A DNA stretch of 64,000 nucleotides from Rossellomorea aquimaris. GTDB taxonomy: Bacteria; Bacillota; Bacilli; Bacillales; Bacillaceae_B. The DNA lies in assembly GCF_020171925.1 (NCBI RefSeq), contig NZ_JAIVAR010000002.1:620001-684000 (forward strand), written 5' to 3'. This document shows, piece after piece, positions 24,250 to 33,991 of this stretch. The notes below the pieces were generated by a model. That model made no database searches and was not told the DNA's origin. It saw nothing but the letters and a program-made list of their open reading frames with translations. How positions within the stretch are numbered: the stretch's first letter is position 1; each line of letters opens with the position of its first letter. The translations under genes and the position numbers were made by a program.

Positions 24250-27200
24250 TTATTCTACTGCATGACGCTGTCTCTTTTTGCCTCTGAATCGGTCGAATAC
24301 TAGGTAGAGCATCGGTACGATCATCAATGTAAGGATGACAGAGAAGGCGATTCCTGAGATGATGGTCACGGCAAGCGGAGTGAATAAGGTGTCTCCGCTG
24401 AATGCGACCGGCAGTAAAGCGACGATGGAGGTCAAAGCAGTAAGGACGATCGGGCGTAGTCTTGCACGTCCGGCTTCAATCACTGCTTCTTTCACATTCA
24501 TGCCATCACGCAGTCGCTGTTCGGTGAACTCGATGAGAACGATCGAGTTCCGTACGACAATCCCGGTCAGTGACACCATTCCCATAACGGCAAGGAAGCT
24601 GATCGGTGTCTGGGTGACGAATAGTCCAAGGATGGCACCTGCAATCGCCAGATAAACGGCAACCAATACAAGGAAAGGCATGGAAAGTGAATTGAATTGC
24701 AGGGCAATCAGCAAGTACACAAGGAAAATCACGATCGTGAACAGGATGGTGATTTCTGAGAAGAAGCTGTCTTGAGCTTCATTTTCCCCGCCAATCGTCA
24801 CGTTGTACTCGGGTCCAAGGTCTTTCTTCGCTTCATCTACGATTTCCTGTACATCCGCTTCATATCCCTCTTCGTTTTCAGGGAAGGCACGGATGGTGAT
24901 GGCGCGCTCGCCATCGATATGTGGAATCTGCTGGATTTCTTCTTTCTTTTCAACCGTCACCAGTTCATCAAGTCCGATGAGTTTCGGTGGTCCTGTAGGA
25001 TTCTGACCGGCAGCAGCCGGTAATTCCAATGAAGAAAGGTCGAGTTCACCTTCGCTTCCATCGAGCACAAGATTCATATCCCTCTTCGTGACGCCGTTAT
25101 CAAAGGCCTTAAGCGGAATGCCTTCTGTCGCCAATCGGATCTGTTCGCTGATCTGGTTGACGGTGATGCCATTTTCCTCGAGGGCATCACGGTCCGGGAC
25201 ATATTCCCTTACAGGGGACAGTTCGCCTATGTTGTCGACAACGAGGTTCGTATCCAGTTTTCCAATATCATCTTTTAGTGAGTCCCGGAGTTCAAGCAGC
25301 TTCTCGATTTCGGGACCAGATACGGTCACCGTGACCGGTGCGCCTGCCGGTGGTCCCTGCTGGATGGTTTCCATGAATAGGACTGCGTCAGGGAACTCGC
25401 TGCGTAGCTTTTCGGTCCAGTCATCGATCAGTCCCTGGGCCGTCTGGTTTTCGCGGTCAACACGTGCCACGATCTGACCGGTGTTGTCCCCGGAGTTCTC
25501 GAGAGAGCTGTTGAACAGGTTCGGAAGTCCCGTTCCGGCAAAAACACTCGTTTCATAGACTCCCTTATCGGACTTTAATCGGTCTTCCATTTCGGCGAGT
25601 GTGTCGGATGTCTCTTCAAGAGTCGTTCCAATCGGAAGGGTGACATCGATGGTCACTTCCTCACGATCCGCCGATGGGAAGAATTCAAACGGCGTGAATG
25701 CGATCAAACCGAAGATCGCCGTTGTGAAAACCAATCCGAGTGCTGCCGTCAATAATGGTTTTTTTGAAAAGCGCTTCAAAATCTTATCTGCATAAAAATC
25801 TGCGAGTTTATCCAATGGTTTCCCGAGGAGTCCCGGTGAATCCGAAATTTTCTTCTTCGTTTTGCTGTAAAGCATGTATCGAAGAACCGGTACAAAAATA
25901 AGTGCCGCGACTGTCGATGCCAGGATCGTTGTGATCAAGACGGTCGGCAACGCCCGGATGAAGGCGCCGTTCCCGCCGGATAAAAAGACGAGCGGCAGGA
26001 AAGTGAACACGATTGCGAGGGAAGAGGTCAAGATGGAGACCCACATCTCCTTCACACCGTTCACCGCTCCCATCAGGGCACTATCGCCGAGCTTATAGCG
26101 GCGCTGGATGTTGTCGTTCATCACGATCGAGTCATCGACGAGGATACCGAGTGCGATGATGGCCCCGATGACGGAAATCTGGTTAAGATCCACACCTGCA
26201 TAAGGGAGCGGGATCAACCCGGCAAGGACCGAAATCGGAATGGCAAGTGCCACGACCAATACGCCGGAACCGGTCAGGCCGACTGCTGTCGTGACAATGA
26301 CGGCAAGGACCGAAATGGCAAGGGACGTGAACAGCCCTTTAAAGATATCGTTCACGATGTTTGCCTGTGAGTAATAAGGGACTAATTCAACGTTGTCAGG
26401 CAGATTACCCGAGAGCTCTTCCACCTTTTCTTTCACCCGTTCATCGACGGACGGGATATCTTCGCCTTGCTTGACGTAGGCAGTAAATGAAACGGCAGGG
26501 TCTCCTTCAAAGGTGACAATGTCCTTTGCGTCCTTAGGCGAGATTGTTACATCGGCGATATCCCCAAGAAGCACAGAATCCCCATCAGGGCTCTTTCCGA
26601 CAAAGACTTTCTTCATGTCTTCAATGCTTTCGTAATGTTCTACCGTCAGTTGGACGACTTCATCATCGATCGTTTCTTTCCCTAGTGGGGTAGGGTAGAA
26701 CTCATCGTTGATGGCTTTCATCACGTTCGAACCATTGAGCCCGGATTCCTTCAACTTCTGAAGATCGAGCTCAATGAGTATTTGCTCCTCGGGAAGTCCC
26801 TTTACGGTCACACCCGATACACCTGAAAGTTCTTCAACTTCCGTTTTCCAGCGGTTCATCTCTTCTTGGAGATCCTGGAGGCTATCACGGTTTTCGCTGG
26901 TGAGCTGATAGGAGACGACCGGCATCTTCACCGTCGACTCGTTTATTTCCGGATCGAAAACTTCGTCAGGAAAAGACGCGGACGCATCATATACGGCTTG
27001 GCGCACATCGCTGAACACTTCCCCTTTGTCTTTCCCATCCTCGACCTCTACAATAATAGTAGAAAAGCCGGCAGCGGATGATGAGTTGAGTTCCTTGATT
27101 CCATCAATCGACTGTAGTGAATTCTCGATCGGATTCGTGACGGTCCGTTCGACCGTTCCGACGGTTGCACCTGGATACACCGTTGAAACCGTCCCGATAT

Positions 27201-27321
27201 TCACTTCTGTTTCAGGGATTTCCCTCTGAGGCAGTTGGAAAAATGTGAAAATCCCGATAATGGCGAAGAGCAGGACAAAGATGAGGGTGATCTTTGAACG
27301 CTCCAAGATGGCTTTGATCAT
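24250..27321 (-). CDS. swrC: RND-family efflux transporter, SwrC (YerP)-like
   Basis: 1023 residues, full length for AcrB/SwrC-type RND pumps. Helix 1 is at the N-terminus (SKITLIFVLLFAIIGIF), two large extracytoplasmic loops are present, and the helix-4 DD pair is in LGILVDDSIVMNDNI. Internal duplication is evident. In B. subtilis SwrC exports surfactin and supports swarming. The frame extends 34 codons further, but ATG 27321 has AGGAGG at the right distance and starts at the first helix. It is divergent from a TetR regulator with two matching operators between. Confidence 0.88.
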   Translation of the reverse strand: MIKAILERSKITLIFVLLFAIIGIFTFFQLPQREIPETEVNIGTVSTVYPGATVGTVERTVTNPIENSLQSIDGIKELNSSSAAGFSTIIVEVEDGKDKGEVFSDVRQAVYDASASFPDEVFDPEINESTVKMPVVSYQLTSENRDSLQDLQEEMNRWKTEVEELSGVSGVTVKGLPEEQILIELDLQKLKESGLNGSNVMKAINDEFYPTPLGKETIDDEVVQLTVEHYESIEDMKKVFVGKSPDGDSVLLGDIADVTISPKDAKDIVTFEGDPAVSFTAYVKQGEDIPSVDERVKEKVEELSGNLPDNVELVPYYSQANIVNDIFKGLFTSLAISVLAVIVTTAVGLTGSGVLVVALAIPISVLAGLIPLPYAGVDLNQISVIGAIIALGILVDDSIVMNDNIQRRYKLGDSALMGAVNGVKEMWVSILTSSLAIVFTFLPLVFLSGGNGAFIRALPTVLITTILASTVAALIFVPVLRYMLYSKTKKKISDSPGLLGKPLDKLADFYADKILKRFSKKPLLTAALGLVFTTAIFGLIAFTPFEFFPSADREEVTIDVTLPIGTTLEETSDTLAEMEDRLKSDKGVYETSVFAGTGLPNLFNSSLENSGDNTGQIVARVDRENQTAQGLIDDWTEKLRSEFPDAVLFMETIQQGPPAGAPVTVTVSGPEIEKLLELRDSLKDDIGKLDTNLVVDNIGELSPVREYVPDRDALEENGITVNQISEQIRLATEGIPLKAFDNGVTKRDMNLVLDGSEGELDLSSLELPAAAGQNPTGPPKLIGLDELVTVEKKEEIQQIPHIDGERAITIRAFPENEEGYEADVQEIVDEAKKDLGPEYNVTIGGENEAQDSFFSEITILFTIVIFLVYLLIALQFNSLSMPFLVLVAVYLAIAGAILGLFVTQTPISFLAVMGMVSLTGIVVRNSIVLIEFTEQRLRDGMNVKEAVIEAGRARLRPIVLTALTSIVALLPVAFSGDTLFTPLAVTIISGIAFSVILTLMIVPMLYLVFDRFRGKKRQRHAVE

Positions 27322-27347
27322 GATTGGTTTCCTCCTTTTTTGTTGGT

Positions 27348-27429
27348 TGACTCGTTGGTCAAATTTATTTTTTATAGATCTAGTCAATCCTTGGTATAAT
27401 AACTTTATTGTTGTTTGACTCAATAGTCA
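27348..27429. promoter_or_regulatory. Promoter of the RND gene (minus strand) with two TetR-type operators
   Basis: Minus-strand -35 TTGAGT (27423-27418), 16-bp spacer, -10 TATTAT (27401-27396). Two related dyads, TGACTCGTTGGTCA (27348-27361) and TGACTCAATAGTCA (27416-27429), share TGAC...GTCA arms; the second covers the -35. Confidence 0.65.
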
Positions 27430-27624
27430 TTTTTTCACGATTGTATAGAATAGTCAAGGAATAATGTGCTGGTTGGAAACGGGGTGCCGGACTGTTTGCA
27501 TGCTGTGATAAAATGAGTTTTAATCCGTATGAGTGGAGCTCTTCTTACCATACAGGTGCTCAAGCTGCCTGTAGAATAAGGGCATAACACCCGGTTGATG
27601 GAGTTTGTGAAAGAGGTGGAGCAA

Positions 27625-28494
27625 GTGAATAAACGCAAAGCGATATTGGAAGCTGCGGTCGAACTGTTCGCGGAACAGGGCTACAATCAGACCTCCATGC
27701 AGCAAATCGCCGATAGTATAGGAATATCAAAAGGTTCCTTATACTCTTTTTTCCAATCAAAGGAAGATTTAATCATATCGATTTATGAACATTATCAGCA
27801 GCTCGTCTTTGAACGGGCATTCGTTGTCGGGCTGGACGGGAAGATGTCACCGGAGGAACGGTTGGCGAAGCAGTTTCAAGTGCAGTTCGAAGGGATCTTG
27901 GAGTATAAATCGTATATGAAGATGCATATGAGGGGGGAGTCGGCCAAGAACAGCGAGAAGCTGGCTGCCATGGAGCACCGGATGCGGGGGAGGCTGTTCA
28001 GTTGGCTGCAGCATAATCTCCATCGTCTTTACGGGAACAGGATCGATCCATATAAATGGGATCTGATGTGGATGACGCAATCCATCTATTCCTCTTATAT
28101 GATGCTCCTCATTTCGACGGAGAGTGATCTGAAGCCTGCTGACCTCGGGAAGCATATCGTGAGACAAATCGTCACCCTTGCCAATGATTTTTTCGATGGG
28201 AAAAGCACACCGCTCCTCAATGATGACATGATGAAGCCGTTCGCGGTCGATATGGACAGGGAAGGCGCCTTCATTTCGTTTGAGAAAAGGGAAGAGGCCT
28301 GGTCGCATCTTTATGGAAAGATCCATGAGTTAAACGATTCAGATCAATATGTAACGATTGCCGACCGGATATCGGAAGAATGCAAAAAGTCAAAGCCGGA
28401 TGAACTGATCATCAAAGGGATGCTCAGGCTTCTTGCAGATTCAGCTGAGTTGCAACAAGAAGTATCCGAATTGGAAAAACAGCTGCTGCCTTAG
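27625..28494 (+). CDS. TetR-family regulator of the RND pump
   Basis: 289 residues, long for TetR. The DNA-binding domain is at the N-terminus (AILEAAVELFAEQGYNQTSMQQIADSIGISKGSLYSFFQSKEDL), followed by a ligand domain and an extra C-terminal helical section (about residues 200-289). GTG 27625 is chosen because GAGGTGG lies just upstream; an ATG at 27598 in frame lacks a site. The divergent RND gene and shared dyads suggest it represses the pump. Ligand unknown. Confidence 0.82.
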   Translation: MNKRKAILEAAVELFAEQGYNQTSMQQIADSIGISKGSLYSFFQSKEDLIISIYEHYQQLVFERAFVVGLDGKMSPEERLAKQFQVQFEGILEYKSYMKMHMRGESAKNSEKLAAMEHRMRGRLFSWLQHNLHRLYGNRIDPYKWDLMWMTQSIYSSYMMLLISTESDLKPADLGKHIVRQIVTLANDFFDGKSTPLLNDDMMKPFAVDMDREGAFISFEKREEAWSHLYGKIHELNDSDQYVTIADRISEECKKSKPDELIIKGMLRLLADSAELQQEVSELEKQLLP

Positions 28495-28521
28495 TGTATG
28501 AAAGGCGGCAGCTGTTTTTTT
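28478..28521 (+). terminator. Terminator overlapping the TetR gene end
   Basis: AACAGCTGCTGCC / GGCGGCAGCTGTT stem with TTTTTTT. The left arm lies inside the last codons. Confidence 0.85.
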
Positions 28522-28545
28522 GAATGTTTTTCCAAATAAATGAAA

Positions 28546-28914
28546 CTATTCTGCCTTCAAATTCGTTAAGATATTGTATCCAAACAATAGGACACCCAGT
28601 GTGGTCAATACACCACCCACTGCGATGACAGGAATGATTCCTTCGTTGCCTAAAATGAGGATGAACAAACCGATCATCATGAGCGGAAGTCCAATGTTAT
28701 GGAGCCAGAAATGTGCTTTTGCAAGCTTTGTCGTCGAAGTGGCCGGGAATGAATGATAAATGAGACCTGCCAGTGTCAGTGCTGTCCATCCCAAAAGGTT
28801 GATATGGACATGTACCGGTGTGAAGCTGTAATCGTGCGTCATGGACATAAAGAGTCCGAATAACACACCGATCATGAAGTAGATGACTGAAATCTTGATC
28901 AACTTGATACCCAT
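28546..28914 (-). CDS. Small heme-copper-oxidase-like membrane protein
   Basis: 122 residues, four predicted helices. HVHINLLGW, the helix-2-type motif with a heme-ligand histidine seen in subunit I of NorB/cbb3-type oxidases, is present, along with a conserved YHSFP and HFWLHNIG. It is far too short for an oxidase; such stand-alone four-helix proteins occur in Bacillus and are often annotated as cytochrome oxidase. Role unknown. GGAGGGATATCA precedes ATG 28914. Confidence 0.6.
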   Translation of the reverse strand: MGIKLIKISVIYFMIGVLFGLFMSMTHDYSFTPVHVHINLLGWTALTLAGLIYHSFPATSTTKLAKAHFWLHNIGLPLMMIGLFILILGNEGIIPVIAVGGVLTTLGVLLFGYNILTNLKAE

Positions 28915-29020
28915 TGATATCCCTCCTTCTCTTCAGAACTATATGAATTTTATGGAAATGGTAGAACATGTATCATGGGTCAAAAGTTGCGTGATCACAA
29001 TATGTAGCAGGAGGCTGTTG

Positions 29021-29296
29021 ATGATGAAAAAAATCTTTAAGGTTGTGTTCGCTGCTCTTCTAGGTTGGCTGTTCGCAGGTGGGATTGATCTGGATGACAT
29101 CGCGTTCAGGCGAAACGTCAGGAAACTAAAAGGTGAAAAATGGTTCAAGGAGTTAAGCGGAAATGGCCTTTATTACGAAAGGATCTATCATAATCCTGAG
29201 CTACAGGCGTATGTGAATCAAAAGGGGAGAGTGGAGAGAATCCTTGCCGATTCAAGGGAAAGGGAACGCTTCGTAAGCATGATCGTTCAAAACTAA
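29021..29296 (+). CDS. Small membrane-anchored hypothetical protein
   Basis: 91 residues with one N-terminal hydrophobic segment (VVFAALLGWLFAGG), then a charged region. ATGATG at 29021 follows AGGAGG. The frame is open 46 codons further upstream without a ribosome site. Not recognised. Confidence 0.6.
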   Translation: MMKKIFKVVFAALLGWLFAGGIDLDDIAFRRNVRKLKGEKWFKELSGNGLYYERIYHNPELQAYVNQKGRVERILADSRERERFVSMIVQN

Positions 29297-29421
29297 GGGT
29301 TTTCCTCCGGGCAACTCTTTTTACTTAAAGTGATTTAGATGGGTACATAGAAAAAGGTTGCCGTAGACCCACACGGATCCCTCTTGGTAAAATGTTCTGG
29401 CAGTGTTTGGAGGTTAGAATA

Positions 29422-30291
29422 TTGGACGATAAAAGGTATTCCGATTTGAAGCTGGGCGAACGGGGAGCCATCCTCAGCATCGTTACATACATAGGGTTAT
29501 CCATTTTAAAATTAGTGATCGGTCACATGAGTGGTTCGGAGGCGTTGAAGGCGGACGGATTGAATAATACAACCGATATATTGGCATCGACCGCCGTCTT
29601 GATCGGATTGAGATTATCCCGTAAGCCGGCCGATGACGACCACCTTTATGGCCACTGGAAGTCCGAGATGGTCGCTTCGATGATCGCTTCATTCATCATG
29701 GCGGTCGTCGGGATCCAGGTGTTGGCAGGGGCGATTATGTCATTGTTCGAAGGGTATTCCGAACCGCCCGATATGATTTCGGCATGGACTGGACTGTTTT
29801 CTGCACTCGTGATGTATCTTGTTTACCGTTACAACAAACAATTGGCTCTGAAGATCAAGAGCCAATCGGTCATGGCCGCTGCCAAGGATAATCTATCCGA
29901 TTCCTGGGTGAGTATCGGCGCGGTCATCGGCATCATCGGATCGCAATTCAATCTCGCGTGGCTGGATCCCTTCACCGCCATCATTGTCGGGATCCTCATA
30001 TGCAAGACGGCGTGGGGGATTTTCCGGGAAGCTTCCCATCAGCTCACGGATGGCTTTGATCAAGAGCTGATTAAGGAATACAGGGAAACAATCGATGGGA
30101 TAGCTGGTGTGAAGGGGATCAAGGATATCAAGGCGAGAAGGTATGGAAATAACATCGTCGTGGACATTGTCATCACCGTGAATCCCGCTCTCAACATCAA
30201 TGACGCCCACGATATCTCCACCAAAGTGGAAAAAAAGCTCGAACAGGATTACGAAATCTATGACGTCCACGTCCACGTGGAACCAAACTGA
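29422..30291 (+). CDS. Cation diffusion facilitator (probable Mn/Fe exporter, MneP/MneS-like)
   Basis: 289 residues, six helices plus a C-terminal cytoplasmic domain with metal-binding histidines (DVHVHVEPN). Metal-site motifs ALKADGLNNTTDI (helix 2) and LYGHWKSE, and DNLSDSWVS (helix 5), match CDFs. The N-terminus (YSDLKLGERGAILSI) resembles the Bacillus manganese exporters MneP/MneS, so Mn(II) export is the best guess. TTG 29422 lies 7 bp after GGAGG and is favoured over an ATG at 29392. Confidence 0.82.
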   Translation: MDDKRYSDLKLGERGAILSIVTYIGLSILKLVIGHMSGSEALKADGLNNTTDILASTAVLIGLRLSRKPADDDHLYGHWKSEMVASMIASFIMAVVGIQVLAGAIMSLFEGYSEPPDMISAWTGLFSALVMYLVYRYNKQLALKIKSQSVMAAAKDNLSDSWVSIGAVIGIIGSQFNLAWLDPFTAIIVGILICKTAWGIFREASHQLTDGFDQELIKEYRETIDGIAGVKGIKDIKARRYGNNIVVDIVITVNPALNINDAHDISTKVEKKLEQDYEIYDVHVHVEPN

Positions 30292-30301
30292 CTTCACCAC
30301 A

Positions 30302-30349
30302 TTAACGCAACGAGGGACGTACCTTCCAACAGGAAGGTACGTCCCTTTT
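30302..30349. repeat. Dispersed palindrome, rearranged copy 4 (terminator)
   Basis: A right half-arm (GCAACGAGGGACGTACCTT) is joined to an inverted copy of the left arm, giving hairpin GGGACGTACCTTCC / GGAAGGTACGTCCC with loop AACA and TTTT. It lies between the convergent CDF and guaC genes. Confidence 0.85.
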
Positions 30350-30354
30350 CACGT

Positions 30355-31338
30355 TTAATAGACTTTATCTCCATTGAAGATGGAATTTTTTACGACCACG
30401 TAGTCGACGTGGCGGATTGCATCAAGATTCGTTCCGCCTGCATAGGAGATGGAGGACTGAAGATCCTGCTCCATTTCCACCAATGTATCTTCTAGTGATC
30501 CTTTATGTTCCACGAACATTTTCTTACCTTCGACGTTTTTCTTTTCGCCTTTTTGGAATTCGGATGCAGATCCGAAGTATTCCTTATAAAGCTTTCCGTC
30601 CTTCTCGATCGTTTCACCAGGAGATTCTTCGTGTCCCGCAAACAGTGATCCGATCATAACCATGGATGCACCGAAACGGATCGATTTTGCGACGTCACCG
30701 TGGGTACGGATCCCGCCATCCGCGATGATCGGCTTGGAAGCCGCTTTCGCACACCAGCGCAGAGCCGCCAGCTGCCAGCCGCCAGTTCCGAATCCGGTCT
30801 TAATCTTCGTGATGCAGACTTTCCCTGGCCCGATGCCGACCTTAGTCGCATCCGCACCGGCATGCTCAAGCTCTCTGACCGCCTCGGGCGTCCCGACGTT
30901 ACCGGCAATCACAAAGCTTTCAGGAAGGTGCTTCTTGATATGCTGAATCATATTGATCACGGCATTGGAATGACCGTGTGCAATGTCAATCGTAATATAT
31001 TCAGGAGTCAGGCCTTGTTCCGCCAGCTCTTCCACAAATGTGTATTCTTCTTCCTTTACACCAACGCTGATGGAAGCGTAAAGGCCACGCTCATTCATTT
31101 CACGAATGAAATTTATTCTTTTTTCAGGTTCGAAACGGTGCATGATATAGAAATAATTTTGTTCTGCCAGGTAAACGGCGATTTTTTCATCGATGATTGT
31201 TTGCATATTTGCAGGCACGACCGGCAGCTTGAACTTACGGCCACCAAGTTCCACGCTCGTATCGCATTCTGATCGGCTATTTACAACGCATTTCGCAGGA
31301 ATTAATTGAATATCTTCGTAATCAAATACATTCTCCAT
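30355..31338 (-). CDS. guaC: GMP reductase
   Basis: 327 residues, the length of Bacillus GuaC. Reductive deamination of GMP to IMP with NADPH, in purine salvage. The IMPDH/GMPR barrel contains the catalytic-loop cysteine in [22 protein letters not shown] and [11 protein letters not shown]. There are no CBS domains, and the motif is GMPR-type rather than IMPDH. ATG 31338 follows AGGGGTG; a GTG three codons upstream lies in the ribosome site. Single gene. Confidence 0.94.
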   Translation of the reverse strand: MENVFDYEDIQLIPAKCVVNSRSECDTSVELGGRKFKLPVVPANMQTIIDEKIAVYLAEQNYFYIMHRFEPEKRINFIREMNERGLYASISVGVKEEEYTFVEELAEQGLTPEYITIDIAHGHSNAVINMIQHIKKHLPESFVIAGNVGTPEAVRELEHAGADATKVGIGPGKVCITKIKTGFGTGGWQLAALRWCAKAASKPIIADGGIRTHGDVAKSIRFGASMVMIGSLFAGHEESPGETIEKDGKLYKEYFGSASEFQKGEKKNVEGKKMFVEHKGSLEDTLVEMEQDLQSSISYAGGTNLDAIRHVDYVVVKNSIFNGDKVY

Positions 31339-31477
31339 TAATAACACCCCTAAAAACGAATATTTATTCTAAGTAAACTGTTGAATGTTCGTCCCTTACG
31401 TACTATACAACATTTTTTGCCAGACTGTCAAAGATTTTTTGCTGAAAAGATGAATACTTCATGATGTATGGCATGAC

Positions 31478-31508
31478 AAAAAAACAGGACCCTTTCACAG
31501 GTCCTGTT
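31478..31508 (-). terminator. Terminator of the MarR gene
   Basis: AACAGGACC / GGTCCTGTT stem; on the minus strand it is followed by TTTTTTT. Confidence 0.8.
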
Positions 31509-31510
31509 CA

Positions 31511-31942
31511 TCATTTCTCCAGATTCTCGTTCATCTTGATCAGTACATGACGGTACGTATCCAATTCCTCTTCTGAAATCCCGCTGAGAATCCTGTTTTC
31601 CCATATCTCTTCAATGAATGGGGACAATTCTTCCTTCAGAGCGGTTCCTTTCTCTGTAATGAAGAGGAGAAAGGAGCGGCGGTCTTCTGCATTTTTTTGT
31701 TTACTGATGAGTTCTTTCCTCTCAAGAATATCCAGGATCCTCGTTACAGTCGGCTGATCTTTTTCGGACTTAACAGCCAATTCCTTCTGATTGATTCCGT
31801 CATTTTCAGACAGCCTCTTCAGCACTGTCCACTGTTCAGGCGTAATATCGAACCCCTTCAGGTTGATCGACAGAAACCGGATGATATTCTTCACCGTATT
31901 GCTTGTAAATAGACCGATCGATTCGTCACGTGTCTCGCGCAT
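31511..31942 (-). CDS. MarR-family transcriptional regulator
   Basis: 143 residues. The winged helix-turn-helix (LTPEQW-like DITPEQWTVLKRL, INQKELAVKSEKDQPTVTRILDILERKELI, DRRSFLLFITEKG) is typical of MarR. It is divergent from an MFS exporter with a dyad in the shared promoter region and probably represses it. The effector is unknown. Confidence 0.88.
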   Translation of the reverse strand: MRETRDESIGLFTSNTVKNIIRFLSINLKGFDITPEQWTVLKRLSENDGINQKELAVKSEKDQPTVTRILDILERKELISKQKNAEDRRSFLLFITEKGTALKEELSPFIEEIWENRILSGISEEELDTYRHVLIKMNENLEK

Positions 31943-32021
31943 GCTGCATCACCTACTAGTCATTATTCTATCTCTATCATACAACAAAAGAAGGAATGAT
32001 TGAGAACGATTTCAATTTCAG

Positions 32022-32054
32022 TTAGTTGTTACAACAAGTAATTTGCCGTATAAT
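32022..32054 (+). promoter_or_regulatory. Promoter of the MFS gene with an overlapping MarR-type dyad
   Basis: TTGTTA (32026-32031), 17-bp spacer, TATAAT (32049-32054). The inverted repeat TTGTTACAACAA overlaps the -35. Confidence 0.6.
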
Positions 32055-32089
32055 TAGTGTAACAATTATTTTTAAAAGGGGAATTGTAA

Positions 32090-33280
32090 GTGAAGCATAC
32101 TTCCGGGAATATATGGACAAAGCCGTTCATGATGGCATTATCCATTAACTTCTTTGTCTTTCTTGTATTTTATTCGCTATTGACCGTGTTGCCCGTATAT
32201 GTGATGGATGAGTTCGGAGGGAGCGGGGCGGAGGCTGGTATGGTGACGACCATCTTCCTGATTTCAGCCATCATCATCCGTCCTTTCTCAGGGAAAATCA
32301 TTGAAGCATGGGGAAAAAAGAAGTCACTCGTAGTCTCCGTCTTTCTATTCGGCGTGTCCGCCTTCCTTTATTATTTCATCCGGGATTTCAGTTGGCTTCT
32401 GGGGTTAAGGTTCTTTCACGGAATCTGGTTCAGCATCGCCTCCACCGTCCTCGTATCGATCGCAGCCGATCTGATCCCGCAAAAAAGGAAGGGGGAGGGG
32501 CTCGGTTACTTTGCAATGTCCATGAACCTCGCCGTCGTGGCCGGACCGTTCCTGGCGCTTGCCCTGATCAGATTCATCCCGTATGATATCTTGTTCCTTG
32601 GACTCGCCGTGACCATCGTGGTCGCGTTCGTCTTTTCACTCTGGATTAAACCGGTTGAAGGAGAATCTATTGTGAACACGTCGAAACGATTTTCCTGGAA
32701 TGATCTGATCGAAGTCAGGGCGGTACCGATTGCCGTTGTTGGCTTCCTCACAGCGTTTGCCTATTCAGGCATCATGTCGTTCATCTCCATTTATGCAAAA
32801 GAGATCGGACTCTTTGAATCGGTCAGTTATTTCTTCGTCGTCTTCGCAGCGGCAATGCTGCTTTCGAGACCGTATACAGGAAGATTATTTGATCGCAGGG
32901 GTCCGGATTCTGTCATCTATCCGTCCCTTGCCATTTTCCTGATCGGCCTGATCATCCTGAGTATCACACAGTCATCAGCCGTTCTCCTGTTGGCTGGTGG
33001 CCTGATCGGACTAGGATACGGAGCACTGCTTCCGTGCTTCCAGACAATGGCCATCGGGTCGGCCCCGAGGGAAAGGACCGGTCATTCCACCGCGACCTTC
33101 TTCATTTTCTATGACCTCGGCATCGCCATCGGCTCGGTCGTCCTCGGCATGATCGCAGCGGGAATCGGTTTTACTGGTTTGTATCTTTTCTCGGGTGGGA
33201 TGGTACTGATCACGATTTTCGTTTATCGATATGTGACCCGACAGAAGAGGGGGCAACATGTCGAAGTGTTGGAAGGATAA
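32090..33280 (+). CDS. MFS transporter (multidrug-type)
   Basis: 396 residues, 12 predicted helices, with the loop 2-3 motif degenerate as GKIIEAWGKKK and a symmetrical RPYTGRLFDRRGPD after helix 8. GTG start behind AAAAGGGGAA. Its divergent MarR regulator suggests inducible efflux of a toxic compound. Confidence 0.85.
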   Translation: MKHTSGNIWTKPFMMALSINFFVFLVFYSLLTVLPVYVMDEFGGSGAEAGMVTTIFLISAIIIRPFSGKIIEAWGKKKSLVVSVFLFGVSAFLYYFIRDFSWLLGLRFFHGIWFSIASTVLVSIAADLIPQKRKGEGLGYFAMSMNLAVVAGPFLALALIRFIPYDILFLGLAVTIVVAFVFSLWIKPVEGESIVNTSKRFSWNDLIEVRAVPIAVVGFLTAFAYSGIMSFISIYAKEIGLFESVSYFFVVFAAAMLLSRPYTGRLFDRRGPDSVIYPSLAIFLIGLIILSITQSSAVLLLAGGLIGLGYGALLPCFQTMAIGSAPRERTGHSTATFFIFYDLGIAIGSVVLGMIAAGIGFTGLYLFSGGMVLITIFVYRYVTRQKRGQHVEVLEG

Positions 33281-33312
33281 AGAGGACCGCCGTGTGTCGG
33301 CGGTCCTCTTCT
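33280..33312 (+). terminator. Terminator of the MFS gene
   Basis: AAGAGGACCGCCG / CGGCGGTCCTCTT, beginning at the stop codon, then CTTAT. Confidence 0.75.
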
Positions 33313-33566
33313 TATGTGAGAATTACCTTCAAGCAGGACAATTTCTTCCGGTTCCGGAAAATGGAATAATGAGCCTCGGCTACTTTTTCCTCAACATAAT
33401 CAAGTGAAAAGGTACCCGATGGATCGGCCAGGCTACCGATGGCCCTCGATAAATGATCCACCACATGCTTGAGCTCCACCCTCGCATCAAGCTGCTTAAC
33501 AGCATTCATTTCATCCATGATTTCAAAGGCAAGATTTTGCACATGATACAAACGTCTCCGATCCAC
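33312..33566 (-). CDS. Small hypothetical protein
   Basis: 84 residues, predicted mostly helical and soluble (NLAFEIMDEMNAVKQLDARVELKHVVDHLSRAIGSL). GTG start at 33566 with only a weak AGGAT upstream. Not recognised; confidence rests on length, composition and fit between neighbours. Confidence 0.5.
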   Translation of the reverse strand: MDRRRLYHVQNLAFEIMDEMNAVKQLDARVELKHVVDHLSRAIGSLADPSGTFSLDYVEEKVAEAHYSIFRNRKKLSCLKVILT

Positions 33567-33688
33567 TCACAATCCTAACTTTTTTCATTCTATGGCTGGA
33601 GAAGAGGGGGTATGAATGAGGACACCTCTAACGTATGAACGGAAGGAAAGTAGTGAATTCTAATAACTAAATGAGGAGGTGAAGAAAC

Positions 33689-33844
33689 ATGGCACAAGAT
33701 GTACTATGTGAAGTAAGTAACTGCAGATACAACAAAGAAGGCAAGAAATGCTCAGCCGACCAAATCTTCGTTGTGAGCCACAAGGGGAATAAAGCTCATA
33801 ACAGCGAAGAAACGGACTGTAAGACATTTGAACCTGGTATGTAA
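33689..33844 (+). CDS. DUF1540 four-cysteine small protein
   Basis: 51 residues with four cysteines at 7, 12, 21 and 44, in the spacing LCEVSNCRYNKEGKKCSAD ... ETDCKTFEPGM characteristic of DUF1540. Such proteins probably bind metal and are common in Firmicutes, some in spores. Strong AGGAGGTG ribosome site 9 bp before ATG 33689. Single gene with its own terminator. Confidence 0.85.
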   Translation: MAQDVLCEVSNCRYNKEGKKCSADQIFVVSHKGNKAHNSEETDCKTFEPGM

Positions 33845-33886
33845 GTAGATCCGTCATTCAGCAGTGAAGCGGATTCGCGATTCGTA

Positions 33887-33918
33887 CAGGCAGCCATTGC
33901 CGTGGCTGCCTGTTTTTA
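33887..33918 (+). terminator. Terminator after the DUF1540 gene
   Basis: CAGGCAGCC / GGCTGCCTG stem followed by TTTTTAG. Confidence 0.85.
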
Positions 33919-33991
33919 GTTAGTATTGATAATTGTTCTCATTCTTATGCGTGGGGATGGGGATTTGGTTTTGGCTAGTTGAGGAGTGGGC

